Assembly (NCBI RefSeq): GCF_022919115.1
Contig: NZ_CP095072.1
Span: 992,001 to 1,056,000 of the forward strand
Length of the DNA: 64,000 nt
Source of the DNA: Gracilibacillus caseinilyticus
GTDB taxonomy: Bacteria > Bacillota > Bacilli > Bacillales > Amphibacillaceae
Direction: 5' to 3'
Every line of letters begins with the position of its first letter. The stretch's first letter is position 1. The notes under the pieces are model-generated. The model did not search any database, was not told the DNA's origin, and saw only the letters and a list, made by a program, of their open reading frames with translations. Positions 1 through 12,001 of this stretch are shown one piece after another. The translations under genes were made by a program, and so were the position numbers.

Positions 1-56
1 GTAGCATCATCGCTGATTTCTACTGTTTCTATTTTTGGCTTTTCAATTTCGATCAT
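1..56 (-). CDS. rpoA: RNA polymerase alpha subunit, N-terminal fragment
   Basis: The first 18 codons of alpha are present, reading MIEIEKPKIETVEISDDA, the usual Bacillaceae RpoA N-terminus; the gene runs off the left edge. Alpha dimerises to nucleate core RNA polymerase assembly with the beta and beta-prime subunits encoded at 18-26 kb. The ATG is preceded by GGAGGG about ten bases upstream. It lies about 200 bp downstream of rpsK, an unusually wide gap for this cluster, and that gap carries its own promoter. Confidence 0.93.
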   Translation of the reverse strand, partial: MIEIEKPKIETVEISDDA

Positions 57-88
57 CTATTAAACCCTCCTCTAAAACGTCGAAACCC

Positions 89-110
89 CGGTTAGACCTC
101 AGTCTAACCG
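89..110 (-). promoter_or_regulatory. Hairpin in the rpoA 5' leader
   Basis: A perfect 9-bp inverted repeat (CGGTTAGAC / GTCTAACCG) with a 4-nt loop sits about 30 nt upstream of the rpoA start. No U-tract follows it on the transcribed strand, so it is not an ordinary terminator. It may control rpoA translation or stabilise a processed 5' end; this is inference. Confidence 0.5.
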
Positions 111-217
111 AAATTCCCCAGGTAGGCAGTTCCCGTTTCTGCACTATGCAATTGTGATGTTGTGTCTGTCGAAAGCATGGTGTCATTTAAACAATCTATA
201 TAAAACTTTATTAAGTT

Positions 218-246
218 ATCATAAACCATTATTGACAGATTAACAA
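218..246 (-). promoter_or_regulatory. Sigma-A-like promoter upstream of rpoA
   Basis: On the minus strand TTGTTA (241-246), a 17-bp spacer and TATGAT (218-223) form a good vegetative promoter just after the rpsK stop. It would give rpoA a leader of about 150 nt independent of the upstream S10-spc transcript. Confidence 0.6.
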
Positions 247-260
247 ATAATATACTGTGA

Positions 261-650
261 TTATACTCGACGACGTTTTGGCGGGCGACAACCATTGTGA
301 GGAACTGGTGTTACATCACGAATGGCAGTTACTTCTAAACCTGCTGCTTGAAGTGAACGGATTGCTGCTTCACGTCCAGCACCAGGTCCTTTCACTGTAA
401 CCTCAAGTGTTTTTAAGCCATGATCCTGAGCTGCTTTAGCCGCAGCTTCTGCAGCCATTTGTGCTGCGAATGGAGTGGATTTTTTTGAACCTTTGAATCC
501 TAATGCTCCAGCGCTGCTCCAGCTAACCGCATTTCCTTGTACATCAGTAATCGTAACAATTGTGTTGTTGAATGTAGAACGAATGTGTGCAACACCCGTG
601 TCTATATTCTTTTTGACACGACGTTTACGTGTATTAGTTTTACGAGCCAT
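261..650 (-). CDS. rpsK: 30S ribosomal protein S11
   Basis: The 129-residue product is a full-length S11, with a basic start ([14 protein letters not shown]) and the conserved basic C-terminal tail ending [14 protein letters not shown]11 binds the 16S platform near the 3' end of the RNA and lines the mRNA exit path. It starts 22 bp after rpsM with a GGAGG site, and so is translated from the same alpha-operon message. It is followed by about 200 bp of leader before rpoA. Confidence 0.98.
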   Translation of the reverse strand: MARKTNTRKRRVKKNIDTGVAHIRSTFNNTIVTITDVQGNAVSWSSAGALGFKGSKKSTPFAAQMAAEAAAKAAQDHGLKTLEVTVKGPGAGREAAIRSLQAAGLEVTAIRDVTPVPHNGCRPPKRRRV

Positions 651-672
651 AGGTTAGCAAACCTCCTTTATC

Positions 673-1038
673 TTATTTCTTTTTGTTAGCCATTGTTTTT
701 CTTGGTCCTTTACGAGTACGAGAGTTGTTTTTCGTTTTTTGACCTCGAACAGGTAATCCACGACGGTGACGAATACCACGGTATGAACCAATTTCAATTA
801 GACGTTTAATGTTTAGGGATACTTCACGACGAAGATCACCTTCTACATTATAGTTATCGATCTTTTGACGGATTTGACCTAATTCTTCTTCCGTTAAGTC
901 ACGCACACGAGTATTTTGATCAACGCCAGCTTCTTTTAAAACTTCCTGAGCAGTTGTTTTTCCAATTCCATAAATATAAGTTAAAGCGATCACCACGCGC
1001 TTGTCACGCGGCACATCTACACCAGCTATACGAGCCAT
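673..1038 (-). CDS. rpsM: 30S ribosomal protein S13
   Basis: The 121-residue product matches S13 along its length: N-terminal [20 protein letters not shown], the helix-turn-helix region, the [21 protein letters not shown] block and a lysine-rich tail (MANKKK) that reaches toward P-site tRNA. S13 sits in the 30S head and makes intersubunit bridges with L5. It follows rpmJ by 17 bp. An AGGAGGTG sequence lies about 12 nt upstream of the ATG, slightly farther than usual. Confidence 0.98.
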   Translation of the reverse strand: MARIAGVDVPRDKRVVIALTYIYGIGKTTAQEVLKEAGVDQNTRVRDLTEEELGQIRQKIDNYNVEGDLRREVSLNIKRLIEIGSYRGIRHRRGLPVRGQKTKNNSRTRKGPRKTMANKKK

Positions 1039-1055
1039 AGAATGACTACACCTCC

Positions 1056-1199
<144 letters not shown>

Positions 1200-1418
1200 T
1201 TATTTATAACGGTACGTAATTCGACCTCTTGTTAAATCATATGGAGAAAGTTCAACCGTAACTTTATCTCCTGGTAAGATTCGAATAAAGTGCATTCTGA
1301 TTTTACCAGAAACATGCGCTAGCACGGTGTGACCATTCTCAAGTTCTACTTTAAACATTGCATTAGGTAATGTATCTATTACAGTACCTTCGACTTCAAT
1401 TGCATCGTCTTTCGCCAT
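1200..1418 (-). CDS. infA: Translation initiation factor IF-1
   Basis: The 72-residue protein is a single OB fold with the hallmark segments [39 protein letters not shown] and [14 protein letters not shown]-1 occupies the 30S A site during initiation and assists IF-2 and IF-3. Its start lies inside the last codons of the preceding KOW-protein gene (23-bp overlap), so the two are probably translationally coupled. Confidence 0.98.
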   Translation of the reverse strand: MAKDDAIEVEGTVIDTLPNAMFKVELENGHTVLAHVSGKIRMHFIRILPGDKVTVELSPYDLTRGRITYRYK

Positions 1419-1731
1419 CGAGTTGATCTCCCTTCTTCAAATCTGCCTGATACTCATCGACAAATTTATTAATAGCATAACGCAACTTACCATTGGTTAC
1501 GCGCCCAGTTTCGAGAAGGCTTCTTTGCACTTCAGGAGAAATAAAAATTGTGGGCGCAATATGACTGACATTCTTCTTCTTAGGACGGTCATATTTACGC
1601 TTATCTCCATCAGCCAACAAGACAAAACGACTGTCTACTTTACCAATTACAATTGCAAACTGACCTGCTTCGCGTCCTTGTAGGATTTGAACAACCTGAC
1701 CTAATTCGGGATAACTCTCCGTTTCGCTCAA
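1396..1731 (-). CDS. KOW-domain RNA-binding protein (L14e-like)
   Basis: The 111-residue protein opens with a KOW-type motif (about residues 8-45: [23 protein letters not shown]) followed by a basic segment ([15 protein letters not shown]) and a helical C-terminus. Small KOW proteins of this kind lie just before infA in B. subtilis and relatives and are thought to bind rRNA; no specific role is established. The start is TTG: the next in-frame upstream codons are TGG and the stop TGA, and AAGGTGA lies at good spacing. The 3' end overlaps infA by 23 bp. The methionine aminopeptidase gene usually found upstream is missing. Confidence 0.85.
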   Translation of the reverse strand: MSETESYPELGQVVQILQGREAGQFAIVIGKVDSRFVLLADGDKRKYDRPKKKNVSHIAPTIFISPEVQRSLLETGRVTNGKLRYAINKFVDEYQADLKKGDQLDGERRCN

Positions 1732-1794
1732 CCATCATCACCTTCATTTAGGTTTTACGTCATACCTATTAACATCATGTACATCGCTAGTATC

Positions 1795-1803
1795 ATTATA
1801 CCA
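1795..1803 (-). promoter_or_regulatory. Extended -10 promoter between adk and the KOW gene
   Basis: The minus strand reads TGGTATAAT, a perfect -10 with a TG extension; the -35 region is weak. It sits in the 89-bp spacer where map would normally be and could drive the KOW gene, infA, rpmJ, rpsM and rpsK. Confidence 0.5.
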
Positions 1804-1820
1804 ACAAACATGACATTTCA

Positions 1821-3809
<1,989 letters not shown>

Positions 3810-3810
<1 letters not shown>

Positions 3811-4247
3811 TAAATCACCTCAGTTTGACCGCCCGCTGCTTCAATTGCTTCTTTAGCTGAAGCAGAAAACTTATGAGCTTTTACGGTTAATTTCTTTTCT
3901 ATTTTACCATTTCCAAGAATCTTAACGCCAGACTTTACCTTGCTGATGGTACCATTTTCTAGTAAAAGCTCAGGTGTCACTTCAGTACCTTCGTCAAAGC
4001 TGTTTAATGTTTCCAAGTTAACAATTGCGAAATCTTTACGGTTGATGTTAGTAAAACCACGTTTAGGTAAACGTTGGAATAAAGGCATTTGTCCACCTTC
4101 AAATCCTGGACGTACGCCTCCACCGGAACGTGCTTTTTGACCTTTATGACCACGTCCAGATGTTTTTCCGTTACCTGATGACATACCACGACCAACGCGG
4201 TTGCGTTCTTTCTTCGCTTGAGCTGGTTTTAATTCATGCAGTTTCAT
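3810..4247 (-). CDS. rplO: 50S ribosomal protein L15
   Basis: The 145-residue L15 has the glycine/arginine-rich N-terminal extension ([35 protein letters not shown], about residues 19-54) that threads into 23S rRNA, followed by the globular domain. It is a late-assembly organiser of the large subunit. It starts 32 bp after rpmD and overlaps secY by one base. Confidence 0.98.
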
Positions 4248-4279
4248 GCGAGCACCTCCTCTTATATCTATTTTGTTTA

Positions 4280-4462
4280 TTAAACTTCTTTCACGTCTAC
4301 TAAATGTGATACTTTGGTAATCATGCCTCGCACGACAGGAGTATCTTCACGAACTACTGATTGATGAATTTTTTTCAGTCCAAGAGTTTGAACAGTAGCT
4401 TTTTGTACTTCTGATCTACCGATGACACTGCGTTTGAGGGTAATTTCTAATTTATTAGACAT
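4280..4462 (-). CDS. rpmD: 50S ribosomal protein L30
   Basis: The 60-residue L30 ([20 protein letters not shown]...[15 protein letters not shown]) is full length for bacterial L30, a small alpha-beta protein binding 23S rRNA domain II near 5S. It lies between rpsE and rplO with 13- and 32-bp gaps, in standard spc-operon order. Confidence 0.97.
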   Translation of the reverse strand: MSNKLEITLKRSVIGRSEVQKATVQTLGLKKIHQSVVREDTPVVRGMITKVSHLVDVKEV

Positions 4463-4475
4463 TTGTTTTCCCTCC

Positions 4476-4982
4476 CTATCCTAACAATTCTTCTACAGAC
4501 TTACCACGAAGTTTCGCTACCTCTTCAGCGCGTTTTAATTCGCTTAGTCCATTGATTGTTGCACGAACCATGTTGATTGGAGTATTTGAACCTAGTGATT
4601 TAGATAGAATATCGCCAACACCAGCAAGTTCTAATACGGCACGCACAGGTCCACCTGCGATTACCCCGGTACCTTCTACTGCTGGTTTCATTAAGATGTT
4701 ACCAGCACCGAATTGCCCGTGGATTTCGTGTGGAATAGTAGTACCAACGATAGGTACATTTACTAAGTTTTTCTTAGCATCGTCGATTGCTTTTTTAATA
4801 GCATCTGGTACCTCTTGTGCTTTACCAGTACCAAATCCTACATGACCATTTTTATCTCCGACTACTACCAATGCAGCAAAGCGAAAACGACGTCCACCTT
4901 TTACAACCTTTGCTACACGGTTAATTGTTACAACGCGTTCTTCTAAATCTAATTTGTTTGGGTCGATGTTAGTACGCAACAT
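4476..4982 (-). CDS. rpsE: 30S ribosomal protein S5
   Basis: The 168-residue S5 has the N-terminal double-stranded RNA-binding domain ([30 protein letters not shown], about 15-44) and the C-terminal alpha-beta domain ending [13 protein letters not shown]5 lies at the mRNA entrance with S3 and S4 and affects decoding fidelity. The VKGGRR loop, where spectinomycin-resistance changes occur in other species, looks wild type. The gap to rplR is 18 bp. Confidence 0.98.
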   Translation of the reverse strand: MLRTNIDPNKLDLEERVVTINRVAKVVKGGRRFRFAALVVVGDKNGHVGFGTGKAQEVPDAIKKAIDDAKKNLVNVPIVGTTIPHEIHGQFGAGNILMKPAVEGTGVIAGGPVRAVLELAGVGDILSKSLGSNTPINMVRATINGLSELKRAEEVAKLRGKSVEELLG

Positions 4983-5000
4983 ATGTCCCTCCTTTTTTAA

Positions 5001-5363
5001 TTAAAATTCAAGACCTGCTTCACGAGCAGCATCTGCTAGAGATTTAACTCGACCATGATATAAATATCCACCACGATCAAAAACAACATTTTTGAAGCCA
5101 TTGTCGATTGCGCGCTTAGCAAGTAGTTCTCCAACTTGTTTCGCTGCATCAACATTCCCTGTTGTATCTAAGTTTAACTCATTATCTACTGTAGATGCAC
5201 TAGCTACCGTCACGTTATTTACGTCATCGATAAGTTGTGCATAGATGTGTTTATTCGAACGGAATACATTTAGACGTGGGCGCTCCTGAGTACCGAAAAG
5301 GTTCTTACGGATACGCATATGTCTTTTCTTACGTACACTATTTTTATCAGGTTTTGTGATCAT
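5001..5363 (-). CDS. rplR: 50S ribosomal protein L18
   Basis: The 120-residue L18 begins with a basic tail ([20 protein letters not shown]) followed by the conserved [20 protein letters not shown] core. L18 binds 5S rRNA and, with L5, docks it on the central protuberance. It follows rplF by 32 bp. Confidence 0.98.
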   Translation of the reverse strand: MITKPDKNSVRKKRHMRIRKNLFGTQERPRLNVFRSNKHIYAQLIDDVNNVTVASASTVDNELNLDTTGNVDAAKQVGELLAKRAIDNGFKNVVFDRGGYLYHGRVKSLADAAREAGLEF

Positions 5364-5395
5364 CTAGGTCACTCCTTTCTGTTCCCTAACTAACC

Positions 5396-5932
5396 TTACT
5401 TAGCAGTTTTACCTTCTTTTCGACGTACATATTCGCCTTCATAACGGATACCTTTACCTTTATATGGTTCAGGTGGGCGGATGGAACGAATGTTAGCCGC
5501 AACAGCGCCTACTAATTCTTTATCGATACCTTTTACAACAACTTTTGTATTCGCTGGAACATCAATTTCAATTCCTTCGATCGGTTCGATTTCAACTGGG
5601 TGAGAATAACCAGCATTAACAACAAGTTTATCACCTTGTTTTTGTGCACGGTACCCTACACCTTGAATTTCAAGTGCTTTTTCGAATCCTTTATGGACAC
5701 CTTCAACCATATTACCGATAAGGCTTCGAGTTGTACCATGTAATGCTTTATGCAGTTTAGAGTCGCTTGGACGTTCAACTGTCAGGATATTATCCTCAAT
5801 CTTAACATTCATGTCACTGTTAAAAGAACGGCTTAATTCACCTTTTGGTCCTTTAACTGTAACAGTATCTCCATCTAATTTCACTTCCACGTCTTGTGGA
5901 ATTTCCAATAGTCTTAAACCTATACGTGACAT
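5396..5932 (-). CDS. rplF: 50S ribosomal protein L6
   Basis: The 178-residue L6 shows the duplicated fold: domain 1 from [17 protein letters not shown] and domain 2 ending in the signature [21 protein letters not shown]6 contacts the sarcin-ricin loop region and is needed for elongation factor binding and late 50S maturation. Gaps to rpsH and rplR are about 30 bp. Confidence 0.98.
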   Translation of the reverse strand: MSRIGLRLLEIPQDVEVKLDGDTVTVKGPKGELSRSFNSDMNVKIEDNILTVERPSDSKLHKALHGTTRSLIGNMVEGVHKGFEKALEIQGVGYRAQKQGDKLVVNAGYSHPVEIEPIEGIEIDVPANTKVVVKGIDKELVGAVAANIRSIRPPEPYKGKGIRYEGEYVRRKEGKTAK

Positions 5933-5963
5933 ACTAAGGCACCTCCTATCTTCTAAGAATCTC

Positions 5964-6362
5964 TTACCAAATATATGCTAGCACTTCGCCACCGATAGCC
6001 TGTGAACGTGCTTCTTTATCAGACAATACACCTTTTGAAGTAGAAACGATCGCAATACCTAAACCGTTTAGTACTTTCGGTAATTCATCAGCTTTTGCAT
6101 AAACGCGTAAACCTGGTTTACTAATACGTTTCAAACCTGAAATTACACGTTCGTCGTTACTTCCATACTTCAAAAAGATACGAAGGATTCCTTGTTTGTC
6201 ATCCTCTACAAATTCGTAGTCACGGATGAATCCTTCACGTTTTAAAATATCTGCAATTTCTTTTTTAAGATTCGACGCTGGGAACTCCAATTTTTCATGG
6301 CGAACTGTGTTAGCGTTACGAATACGAGTAAGCATATCTGCAATTGGATCTGTCATAACCAT
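5964..6362 (-). CDS. rpsH: 30S ribosomal protein S8
   Basis: The 132-residue S8 ([20 protein letters not shown] ... [20 protein letters not shown]) is full length. It binds helix 21 of 16S rRNA early in assembly, and in enterobacteria it represses the spc operon; no such site can be judged here by eye. It is preceded by rpsN 29 bp upstream. Confidence 0.98.
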   Translation of the reverse strand: MVMTDPIADMLTRIRNANTVRHEKLEFPASNLKKEIADILKREGFIRDYEFVEDDKQGILRIFLKYGSNDERVISGLKRISKPGLRVYAKADELPKVLNGLGIAIVSTSKGVLSDKEARSQAIGGEVLAYIW

Positions 6363-6391
6363 TCCTATTACCTCCTTCCCTAATCGGGGAT

Positions 6392-6589
<198 letters not shown>

Positions 6590-6606
6590 TTATATTAGCT
6601 TTTCGC

Positions 6607-7146
6607 TTATTTTTGGAAAGGCATGCCAAGTTGAGTTAGAAGTTCTGCAGCTTCTTCGTCAGAGTTAGCTGTAGTGACGATAACAACGTCCATTCCTCTT
6701 ACTTTGTTTACTTGGTCATAATTAATTTCCGGGAAAATTAATTGTTCTTTTACACCTAAAGTGTAGTTACCACGGCCATCAAAAGCTTTTTTAGAAATAC
6801 CACGGAAGTCACGTACACGTGGAAGTGATACATCGATAAGCTTTTGTAGAAAGTCAAACATACGCTCTCCACGTAATGTTACTTTCGCACCGATTGGCAT
6901 TCCTTCACGTAAACGGAAGCCTGCAATAGATTTTTTCGCTTTTGTTACTACAGGTTTTTGACCAGTGATTTGTGTCAATTCCTCTACCGCAGCATCAAGT
7001 GCTTTAGAGTTTTGAACCGCATCACCAACACCCATGTTTAATACGATTTTTTCGATTTTAGGTACTTCCATCACTGAGTTATAGTTGAATTTCTCTACTA
7101 AAGAAGAAACAATTTCGTCATTGTATTTTTGCTTTAAAGCGTTCAT
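6607..7146 (-). CDS. rplE: 50S ribosomal protein L5
   Basis: The product, 179 residues from the chosen ATG, is L5, which carries 5S rRNA and bridges to S13. Typical segments are [36 protein letters not shown] and [20 protein letters not shown] directly precedes the ATG; I chose the ATG because the AAAGGAGG site is then at the better distance and the length equals the family norm. Confidence 0.97.
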   Translation of the reverse strand: MNALKQKYNDEIVSSLVEKFNYNSVMEVPKIEKIVLNMGVGDAVQNSKALDAAVEELTQITGQKPVVTKAKKSIAGFRLREGMPIGAKVTLRGERMFDFLQKLIDVSLPRVRDFRGISKKAFDGRGNYTLGVKEQLIFPEINYDQVNKVRGMDVVIVTTANSDEEAAELLTQLGMPFQK

Positions 7147-7173
7147 CACGTAAACCTCCTTTCATCGCTAAGA

Positions 7174-7485
7174 CTATTTATCTAACGCTTCACCAGATTT
7201 TTTAGCGACACGAACTTTCTTTCCGTCACGTACTTCATATCCAACACGAGTTGGTTCGCCAGATTTAGGATCTACTGGCATTACGTTCGAAACATGAATC
7301 GCTGCTTCTTGATTCAAAATACCACCTTGTGGATTTTCCTGAGAAGGTTTCGCGTGTTTTTTCACAACATTAACACCTTCTACAAGCACACGATCTTTTT
7401 TAGGAAATGCAGCTAAAACTTCTCCCTGCTTTCCTTTATCTTTACCTGAAATTACAAGTACTTTATCACCTTTTTTGACATGCAT
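7174..7485 (-). CDS. rplX: 50S ribosomal protein L24
   Basis: The 103-residue L24 begins with its KOW motif ([23 protein letters not shown]) and contains the [10 protein letters not shown] block. It is one of two initiators of 50S assembly and sits by the peptide exit tunnel. It lies 38 bp after rplN. Confidence 0.98.
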   Translation of the reverse strand: MHVKKGDKVLVISGKDKGKQGEVLAAFPKKDRVLVEGVNVVKKHAKPSQENPQGGILNQEAAIHVSNVMPVDPKSGEPTRVGYEVRDGKKVRVAKKSGEALDK

Positions 7486-7523
7486 GCTATCCGCACCTCC
7501 TTACACGGTTTTTCCTAACGTGC

Positions 7524-7892
7524 TTATAATACTTCTGGAGCTAGAGATACGATTTTCATGAATTTCGCATCACGCAATTCACGTGCAACTGGTCCAAAAA
7601 TACGAGTACCTCTTGGACTTTGGTCATCACGAATGATGACTGCTGCGTTCTCATCAAATCGAATATAAGAACCGTCTTTACGTCTTACTCCGCTCTTAGA
7701 ACGTACAATTACAGCTTTAACTACTTCACCTTTTTTAACAACGCCCCCTGGTGTTGCTTGTTTTACCGAACAAACAATTACATCACCAATGTTGGCTGTC
7801 TTACGACCTGAACCACCTAAAACTTTAATCGCCTGTACTTCACGAGCACCAGAGTTATCTGCTACTTTTAAACGAGATTCTTGTTGGATCAT
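7524..7892 (-). CDS. rplN: 50S ribosomal protein L14
   Basis: The 122-residue L14 ([20 protein letters not shown] ... SLAPEVL) is exactly the usual length. It forms part of the intersubunit face with L19 and is the docking point for the silencing factor RsfS. It follows rpsQ by 43 bp. Confidence 0.98.
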   Translation of the reverse strand: MIQQESRLKVADNSGAREVQAIKVLGGSGRKTANIGDVIVCSVKQATPGGVVKKGEVVKAVIVRSKSGVRRKDGSYIRFDENAAVIIRDDQSPRGTRIFGPVARELRDAKFMKIVSLAPEVL

Positions 7893-7935
7893 ATTCGTGT
7901 ACCCTCCCTTCGGAACTTATCCGAGCGAACTTTAA

Positions 7936-8199
7936 TTAAATAATTACTGCTTCTTCCACAACTTCAACTAAACGGAAACGTTTTGTTTTAGATTGTGGTT
8001 TTGTTTCCATGATACGTACAACATCGCCGATTTTAGCTTGGTTGTTTTCATCATGAGTTTTGAATTTTTTAGAGTATTTAACGCGCTTGCCATATAAAGT
8101 ATGAAATTTATATGTTTCAACTAAGACAGTAATAGTTTTATCCATCTTGTCAGATACGACACGTCCAGTATAGACTTTACGATTATTACGCTCACTCAT
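7936..8199 (-). CDS. rpsQ: 30S ribosomal protein S17
   Basis: The 87-residue S17 is an OB-fold protein ([20 protein letters not shown] ... CRF-type end [20 protein letters not shown]) that binds 16S helices 7 and 11 early in assembly. It sits between rpmC and rplN in normal order, 19 bp after rpmC. Confidence 0.98.
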   Translation of the reverse strand: MSERNNRKVYTGRVVSDKMDKTITVLVETYKFHTLYGKRVKYSKKFKTHDENNQAKIGDVVRIMETKPQSKTKRFRLVEVVEEAVII

Positions 8200-8218
8200 C
8201 TGAGGCTAACCTCCTTTA

Positions 8219-8422
8219 TTATCCGTTATTTACGCTTAGCTCTCTTTCGCGAACAACAGTCTTCATACGTGCAATTGACTTACGCACTTCACGTAGACGT
8301 GCTGTGTTTTCCAATTGGCCGGTAGCTAGTTGGAAACGCAAATTGAAAAGCTCTTCTTTTAATGACTTGATCTTTTGTTCAATTTCGGCAGTGGTTAGTT
8401 CTCTAATTTCATTAGCCTTCAT
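8219..8422 (-). CDS. rpmC: 50S ribosomal protein L29
   Basis: From the chosen ATG the 67-residue product reads [20 protein letters not shown], typical L29, a two-helix protein near the exit tunnel that helps dock trigger factor and SRP. An upstream TTG would add five residues, but GGTGGTGA is better placed for this ATG. The start lies 11 bp inside the end of rplP, suggesting coupled translation. Confidence 0.96.
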   Translation of the reverse strand: MKANEIRELTTAEIEQKIKSLKEELFNLRFQLATGQLENTARLREVRKSIARMKTVVRERELSVNNG

Positions 8423-8846
8423 TGATTTCACCACCAATTTCTTCTCGTTTTACGAATTTCGTTTTAATTGGTAATTTGTGAGCTGCAAGACGAAGTGCTT
8501 CACGTGCTACCTCTTCCGATACACCTGCAATCTCAAACATTATCTTACCAGGTTTAACTACTGCTACCCATCCTTCAGGAGCACCTTTACCAGAACCCAT
8601 ACGAACCTCTAGAGGCTTTGCAGTATAAGGTTTGTCAGGGAAGATCTTAATCCAAACTTTACCACCACGCTTCATATAACGAGTCATCGCTATACGAGCT
8701 GCTTCGATTTGACGACTAGTAATCCAGGAAGCATCAACAGCCTGTAAGCCGTATTCACCAAATGCTACTGATGTACCACCTTTTGCTTTACCTTTCATAT
8801 TACCACGATGTTGCTTACGATGTTTTACACGTTTTGGCATTAACAT
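8412..8846 (-). CDS. rplP: 50S ribosomal protein L16
   Basis: The 144-residue L16 ([20 protein letters not shown] ... [14 protein letters not shown]) is full length. It lies beside the A-site tRNA elbow and is a late assembly protein. The conserved GEYGLQAVD and [17 protein letters not shown] segments are intact. Its stop overlaps the rpmC start. Confidence 0.98.
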   Translation of the reverse strand: MLMPKRVKHRKQHRGNMKGKAKGGTSVAFGEYGLQAVDASWITSRQIEAARIAMTRYMKRGGKVWIKIFPDKPYTAKPLEVRMGSGKGAPEGWVAVVKPGKIMFEIAGVSEEVAREALRLAAHKLPIKTKFVKREEIGGEINEG

Positions 8847-8863
8847 AATGCTTGCCCCCTTCC

Positions 8864-9505
8864 TTAGTTATTGTTTTTAGTTGGAAGGACTTCTCCACGA
8901 TAGATCCATACTTTAACACCTAACTTACCGTAAGTGGTGTCTGCTTCTGCAGTTCCGTAATCGATATCTGCACGTAAAGTATGAAGTGGAACAGTTCCTT
9001 CGCTATAGCTCTCAGCTCTCGCCATATCTGCACCGCCAAGACGACCAGATACCTGCGTACGGATACCTTTAGCACCTGCGCGCATAGCACGTTGAATCGT
9101 TTGTTTCTGTGCACGACGGAAAGACACACGATTTTCTAATTGACGAGCGATGTTTTCAGCTACTAACTTAGCATCTAGATCTGCTTTTTTCACTTCTACG
9201 ATGTTGATGTGTACTCTTTTACCAGTTAGTTGGTTAAGTGATTTACGTAGTGCTTCTACTTCAGAACCACCTTTACCAATTACCATACCTGGTTTTGCTG
9301 TAGAGATTGAAATGTTAACACGGTTTGCCGCTCTTTCGATTTCTACTTTGGATACAGCACCATCTTTTAGACGTTGTTCGATATATTCACGAATTTTGAT
9401 ATCCTCATGTAAAAGGTCCGCATAATCTTTTCCTGCATACCATTTAGATTCCCAATCACGGATAACTCCGACACGAAGACCAGTTGGATTTACTTTTTGA
9501 CCCAC
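8864..9505 (-). CDS. rpsC: 30S ribosomal protein S3
   Basis: The 213-residue S3 begins [20 protein letters not shown] from a GTG start with GGAGGGAT upstream. It has the KH type II domain ([16 protein letters not shown], about 76-91) and the C-terminal domain ending [12 protein letters not shown]3 forms the mRNA entry helicase site with S4 and S5. The spacer to rplV is 3 bp. Confidence 0.98.
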   Translation of the reverse strand: MGQKVNPTGLRVGVIRDWESKWYAGKDYADLLHEDIKIREYIEQRLKDGAVSKVEIERAANRVNISISTAKPGMVIGKGGSEVEALRKSLNQLTGKRVHINIVEVKKADLDAKLVAENIARQLENRVSFRRAQKQTIQRAMRAGAKGIRTQVSGRLGGADMARAESYSEGTVPLHTLRADIDYGTAEADTTYGKLGVKVWIYRGEVLPTKNNN

Positions 9506-9508
9506 AGA

Positions 9509-9850
9509 TTATCCCTCCTTTTTCTCAGATAGAACCACTGTAATGTGGCTAGTTCGTTTATTGATTTGTGTTGCACGACCTTGTGCACGTGGGCGGAAAC
9601 GTTTCAAAGTAACACCTTCGTTAACAAACGCTTCTGACACTACTAAATTATCTGTGTTCATTTCATAATTATGTTCTGCATTTGCGATAGCAGAATTTAA
9701 TAATTTCTCAACAACTGGTGATGCACCGCGTTGTGTGTGTTTTAAAATCGCAATTGCCTCTCCTACTTCTTTGCCACGGATTAAATCGATCACTAGGCGA
9801 ACTTTACGAGGAGCAATTCGGATTGATTTTGCAACAGCTTTTGCTTGCAT
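9509..9850 (-). CDS. rplV: 50S ribosomal protein L22
   Basis: The 113-residue L22 has the globular domain ([20 protein letters not shown]) and the extended beta hairpin tip ([20 protein letters not shown], about 82-101) that lines the exit tunnel constriction, where macrolide-resistance changes map. No deletion or insertion is evident in the hairpin. Confidence 0.98.
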   Translation of the reverse strand: MQAKAVAKSIRIAPRKVRLVIDLIRGKEVGEAIAILKHTQRGASPVVEKLLNSAIANAEHNYEMNTDNLVVSEAFVNEGVTLKRFRPRAQGRATQINKRTSHITVVLSEKKEG

Positions 9851-9869
9851 TAGGAGTACCTCCTCTCAA

Positions 9870-10148
9870 TTAACGTTTTGTTTTCTTGTCATCTCCAGCA
9901 TGCCCTCTATACGTACGTGTTGGAGCAAATTCACCTAATTTATGTCCAACCATATCTTCCGTTACGAATACTGGCACGTGTTTGCGACCATCATATACCG
10001 CAATCGTATGACCGACGAAGTTCGGAAAAATTGTAGAACGACGAGACCACGTTTTTACAACTGTCTTCTTGTCTTCATCGTTTAATTTGTCGATCTTTTT
10101 CATTAAATGGTCATCTGCGAAAGGTCCTTTTTTTAAGCTACGACCCAT
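9870..10148 (-). CDS. rpsS: 30S ribosomal protein S19
   Basis: The 92-residue S19 ([20 protein letters not shown] ... [20 protein letters not shown]) is standard length. It pairs with S13 in the 30S head and contacts A-site tRNA and the L5-5S region. It is 57 bp from rplB and 19 bp from rplV. Confidence 0.98.
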   Translation of the reverse strand: MGRSLKKGPFADDHLMKKIDKLNDEDKKTVVKTWSRRSTIFPNFVGHTIAVYDGRKHVPVFVTEDMVGHKLGEFAPTRTYRGHAGDDKKTKR

Positions 10149-10205
10149 GGATAAGCCTCCCTTCGCGATTGTCGGACGGGTTTTGTCGCCCGTCGTTCAA
10201 CCCCG

Positions 10206-11036
10206 TTATTTTTTACGTTTACGTACGATAAATTTATCTGATTGCTTGTTACGCTGACGTGTTTTGTAACCAAGTGTTGGTTTACCCCAAGGTGACATTG
10301 GTGATTTACGACCGATTGGTGCGCGTCCTTCACCACCACCGTGTGGGTGATCATTAGGGTTCATAACAGAACCACGAACAGTTGGGCGCTTGCCTTTCCA
10401 ACGAGAACGTCCAGCTTTACCCACGTTGACTAATTCGTGCTCTAGGTTACCAACTTGACCGATTGTAGCACGGCAAGAAGCTAGAACTAAACGAACTTCA
10501 CCAGATGATAAACGCACTAATACGTATTTACCTTCACGTCCTAGGATTTGTGCTTGTGCTCCAGCAGACCTAACTAACTGTGCACCGCGTCCTGGTTTTA
10601 ATTCGATGTTATGAATTACTGTACCTACTGGAATATCACTTAGCGGTAATGCGTTACCTAATTTGATATCTGCATCAGAACCAGATACGATTTCCTGACC
10701 TACTTGAATTCCTTTTGGTGCTAGAATATAACGTTTTTCTCCATCAACATAATGGATAAGAGCGATGTTTGCTGAACGGTTTGGATCGTATTCGATTGTA
10801 GCAACTTTGCCTGGTATTCCATCTTTGTCGCGTTTGAAATCAATGATACGATACTTACGCTTGTGTCCACCGCCTTGATGACGAACGGTTAATTTCCCTT
10901 GGTTATTACGACCTCCACGCTTGCTTAATGGTGCAAGAAGAGATTTTTCCGGTTGATCTGTTGTGATTTCAGCAAAATCAGAAACCGTCATAAATCTACG
11001 ACCATTGGAAGTTGGTTTGTACTTTTTAATCGCCAT
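10206..11036 (-). CDS. rplB: 50S ribosomal protein L2
   Basis: The 276-residue L2 carries the conserved C-terminal [19 protein letters not shown] segment (about 224-242) that reaches toward the peptidyl-transferase region and includes the important histidine. L2 is the principal protein of bridge B7b and is needed for subunit joining. N-terminal [20 protein letters not shown] is typical. It lies 26 bp after rplW. Confidence 0.98.
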   Translation of the reverse strand: MAIKKYKPTSNGRRFMTVSDFAEITTDQPEKSLLAPLSKRGGRNNQGKLTVRHQGGGHKRKYRIIDFKRDKDGIPGKVATIEYDPNRSANIALIHYVDGEKRYILAPKGIQVGQEIVSGSDADIKLGNALPLSDIPVGTVIHNIELKPGRGAQLVRSAGAQAQILGREGKYVLVRLSSGEVRLVLASCRATIGQVGNLEHELVNVGKAGRSRWKGKRPTVRGSVMNPNDHPHGGGEGRAPIGRKSPMSPWGKPTLGYKTRQRNKQSDKFIVRKRKK

Positions 11037-11062
11037 CTTTTTTCCCTCCTTTTTTATTCAAA

Positions 11063-11353
11063 TTATAACGTTTCAAAGAAATCTAATTCTTTGCTGTCTT
11101 CAGACAACTGAACAATTGCTCTTTTACTGTCAGAGCGAAATCCGCCATAACGGCCCATACGCTTAAATTTACCTTTTCTGTTTAACGTGTTCACACTCAC
11201 TACGCTCACACCAAAGATTTCTTCAACTGCACCTTTGATTTGCGTTTTGTTTGCGTTCTTCGTTACTTCAAACGTATATTTTTTATCTGCCATTAAATCT
11301 GCAGAGTGTTCTGTAATGATAGGGCGCTTAATAATATCACGAGGATCCTTCAT
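11063..11353 (-). CDS. rplW: 50S ribosomal protein L23
   Basis: The 96-residue L23 ([20 protein letters not shown] ... [20 protein letters not shown]) sits at the exit tunnel rim and is the docking site for trigger factor and SRP. Its ATG overlaps the last base of the rplD stop (ATAATG), giving tight coupling. Confidence 0.98.
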   Translation of the reverse strand: MKDPRDIIKRPIITEHSADLMADKKYTFEVTKNANKTQIKGAVEEIFGVSVVSVNTLNRKGKFKRMGRYGGFRSDSKRAIVQLSEDSKELDFFETL

Positions 11354-11976
11354 TATGCAAGCACCTCCCCTGCTTTTTCAGCTGCTTCTTTTGTTAAGAT
11401 CAGCTTGTCATGCGTAAGCAAGTCTAGTACGTTTACTTCGCTTACTGATAGTACTTTTACATTTTCAAGATTATTAGCCGATTTCACTAATACTTCGTCT
11501 TTATCCGCTGTAACAATTAATGCTTTTGTATCTACATTTAAAGAAGAAAGCATTGAAACTACTTCTTTCGTTTTTGGAGCATCAAAAGCAATTCCTTCTA
11601 AAACCACTAAGCTATCATCTTTTACCTTGCTAGAAAAAGCAGATTTAAGCGCTAATCTACGTACTTTCTTAGGTAATTTGTAGCTGTAGCTTCTTGGAGT
11701 AGGTCCGAATACAGTTCCACCGCCTACCCATTGAGGTGAACGGATTGACCCCTGACGTGCACGGCCTGTTCCTTTTTGACGCCACGGTTTACGACCACCA
11801 CCACGTACATCAGAACGGTTTTTTACCGCATGTGTACCTTGACGCAAAGATGCACGTTGCATTAGAACAGCGTCATGTAGTACATGTTCGTTTGGCTCAA
11901 TTCCGAATACCGCATCGTTGATTTCTACATCACCAACTTGTGATCCACTTTGATTAAATAGTGCTACTTTAGGCAT
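11353..11976 (-). CDS. rplD: 50S ribosomal protein L4
   Basis: The 207-residue L4 includes the extended tunnel loop ([20 protein letters not shown], about 60-79) where erythromycin-resistance changes occur, apparently wild type. L4 nucleates 50S assembly and in E. coli represses the S10 operon through its leader. It overlaps rplW by one base and follows rplC by 25 bp. Confidence 0.98.
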   Translation of the reverse strand: MPKVALFNQSGSQVGDVEINDAVFGIEPNEHVLHDAVLMQRASLRQGTHAVKNRSDVRGGGRKPWRQKGTGRARQGSIRSPQWVGGGTVFGPTPRSYSYKLPKKVRRLALKSAFSSKVKDDSLVVLEGIAFDAPKTKEVVSMLSSLNVDTKALIVTADKDEVLVKSANNLENVKVLSVSEVNVLDLLTHDKLILTKEAAEKAGEVLA

Positions 11977-12001
11977 GACATATCCTCCCTTCGATTAGTA
12001 A

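Noticed and set aside
104..295. 63-codon frame between rpsK and rpoA
   Set aside because: It overlaps the rpsK end and the rpoA promoter and leader, and shows no recognisable protein features.
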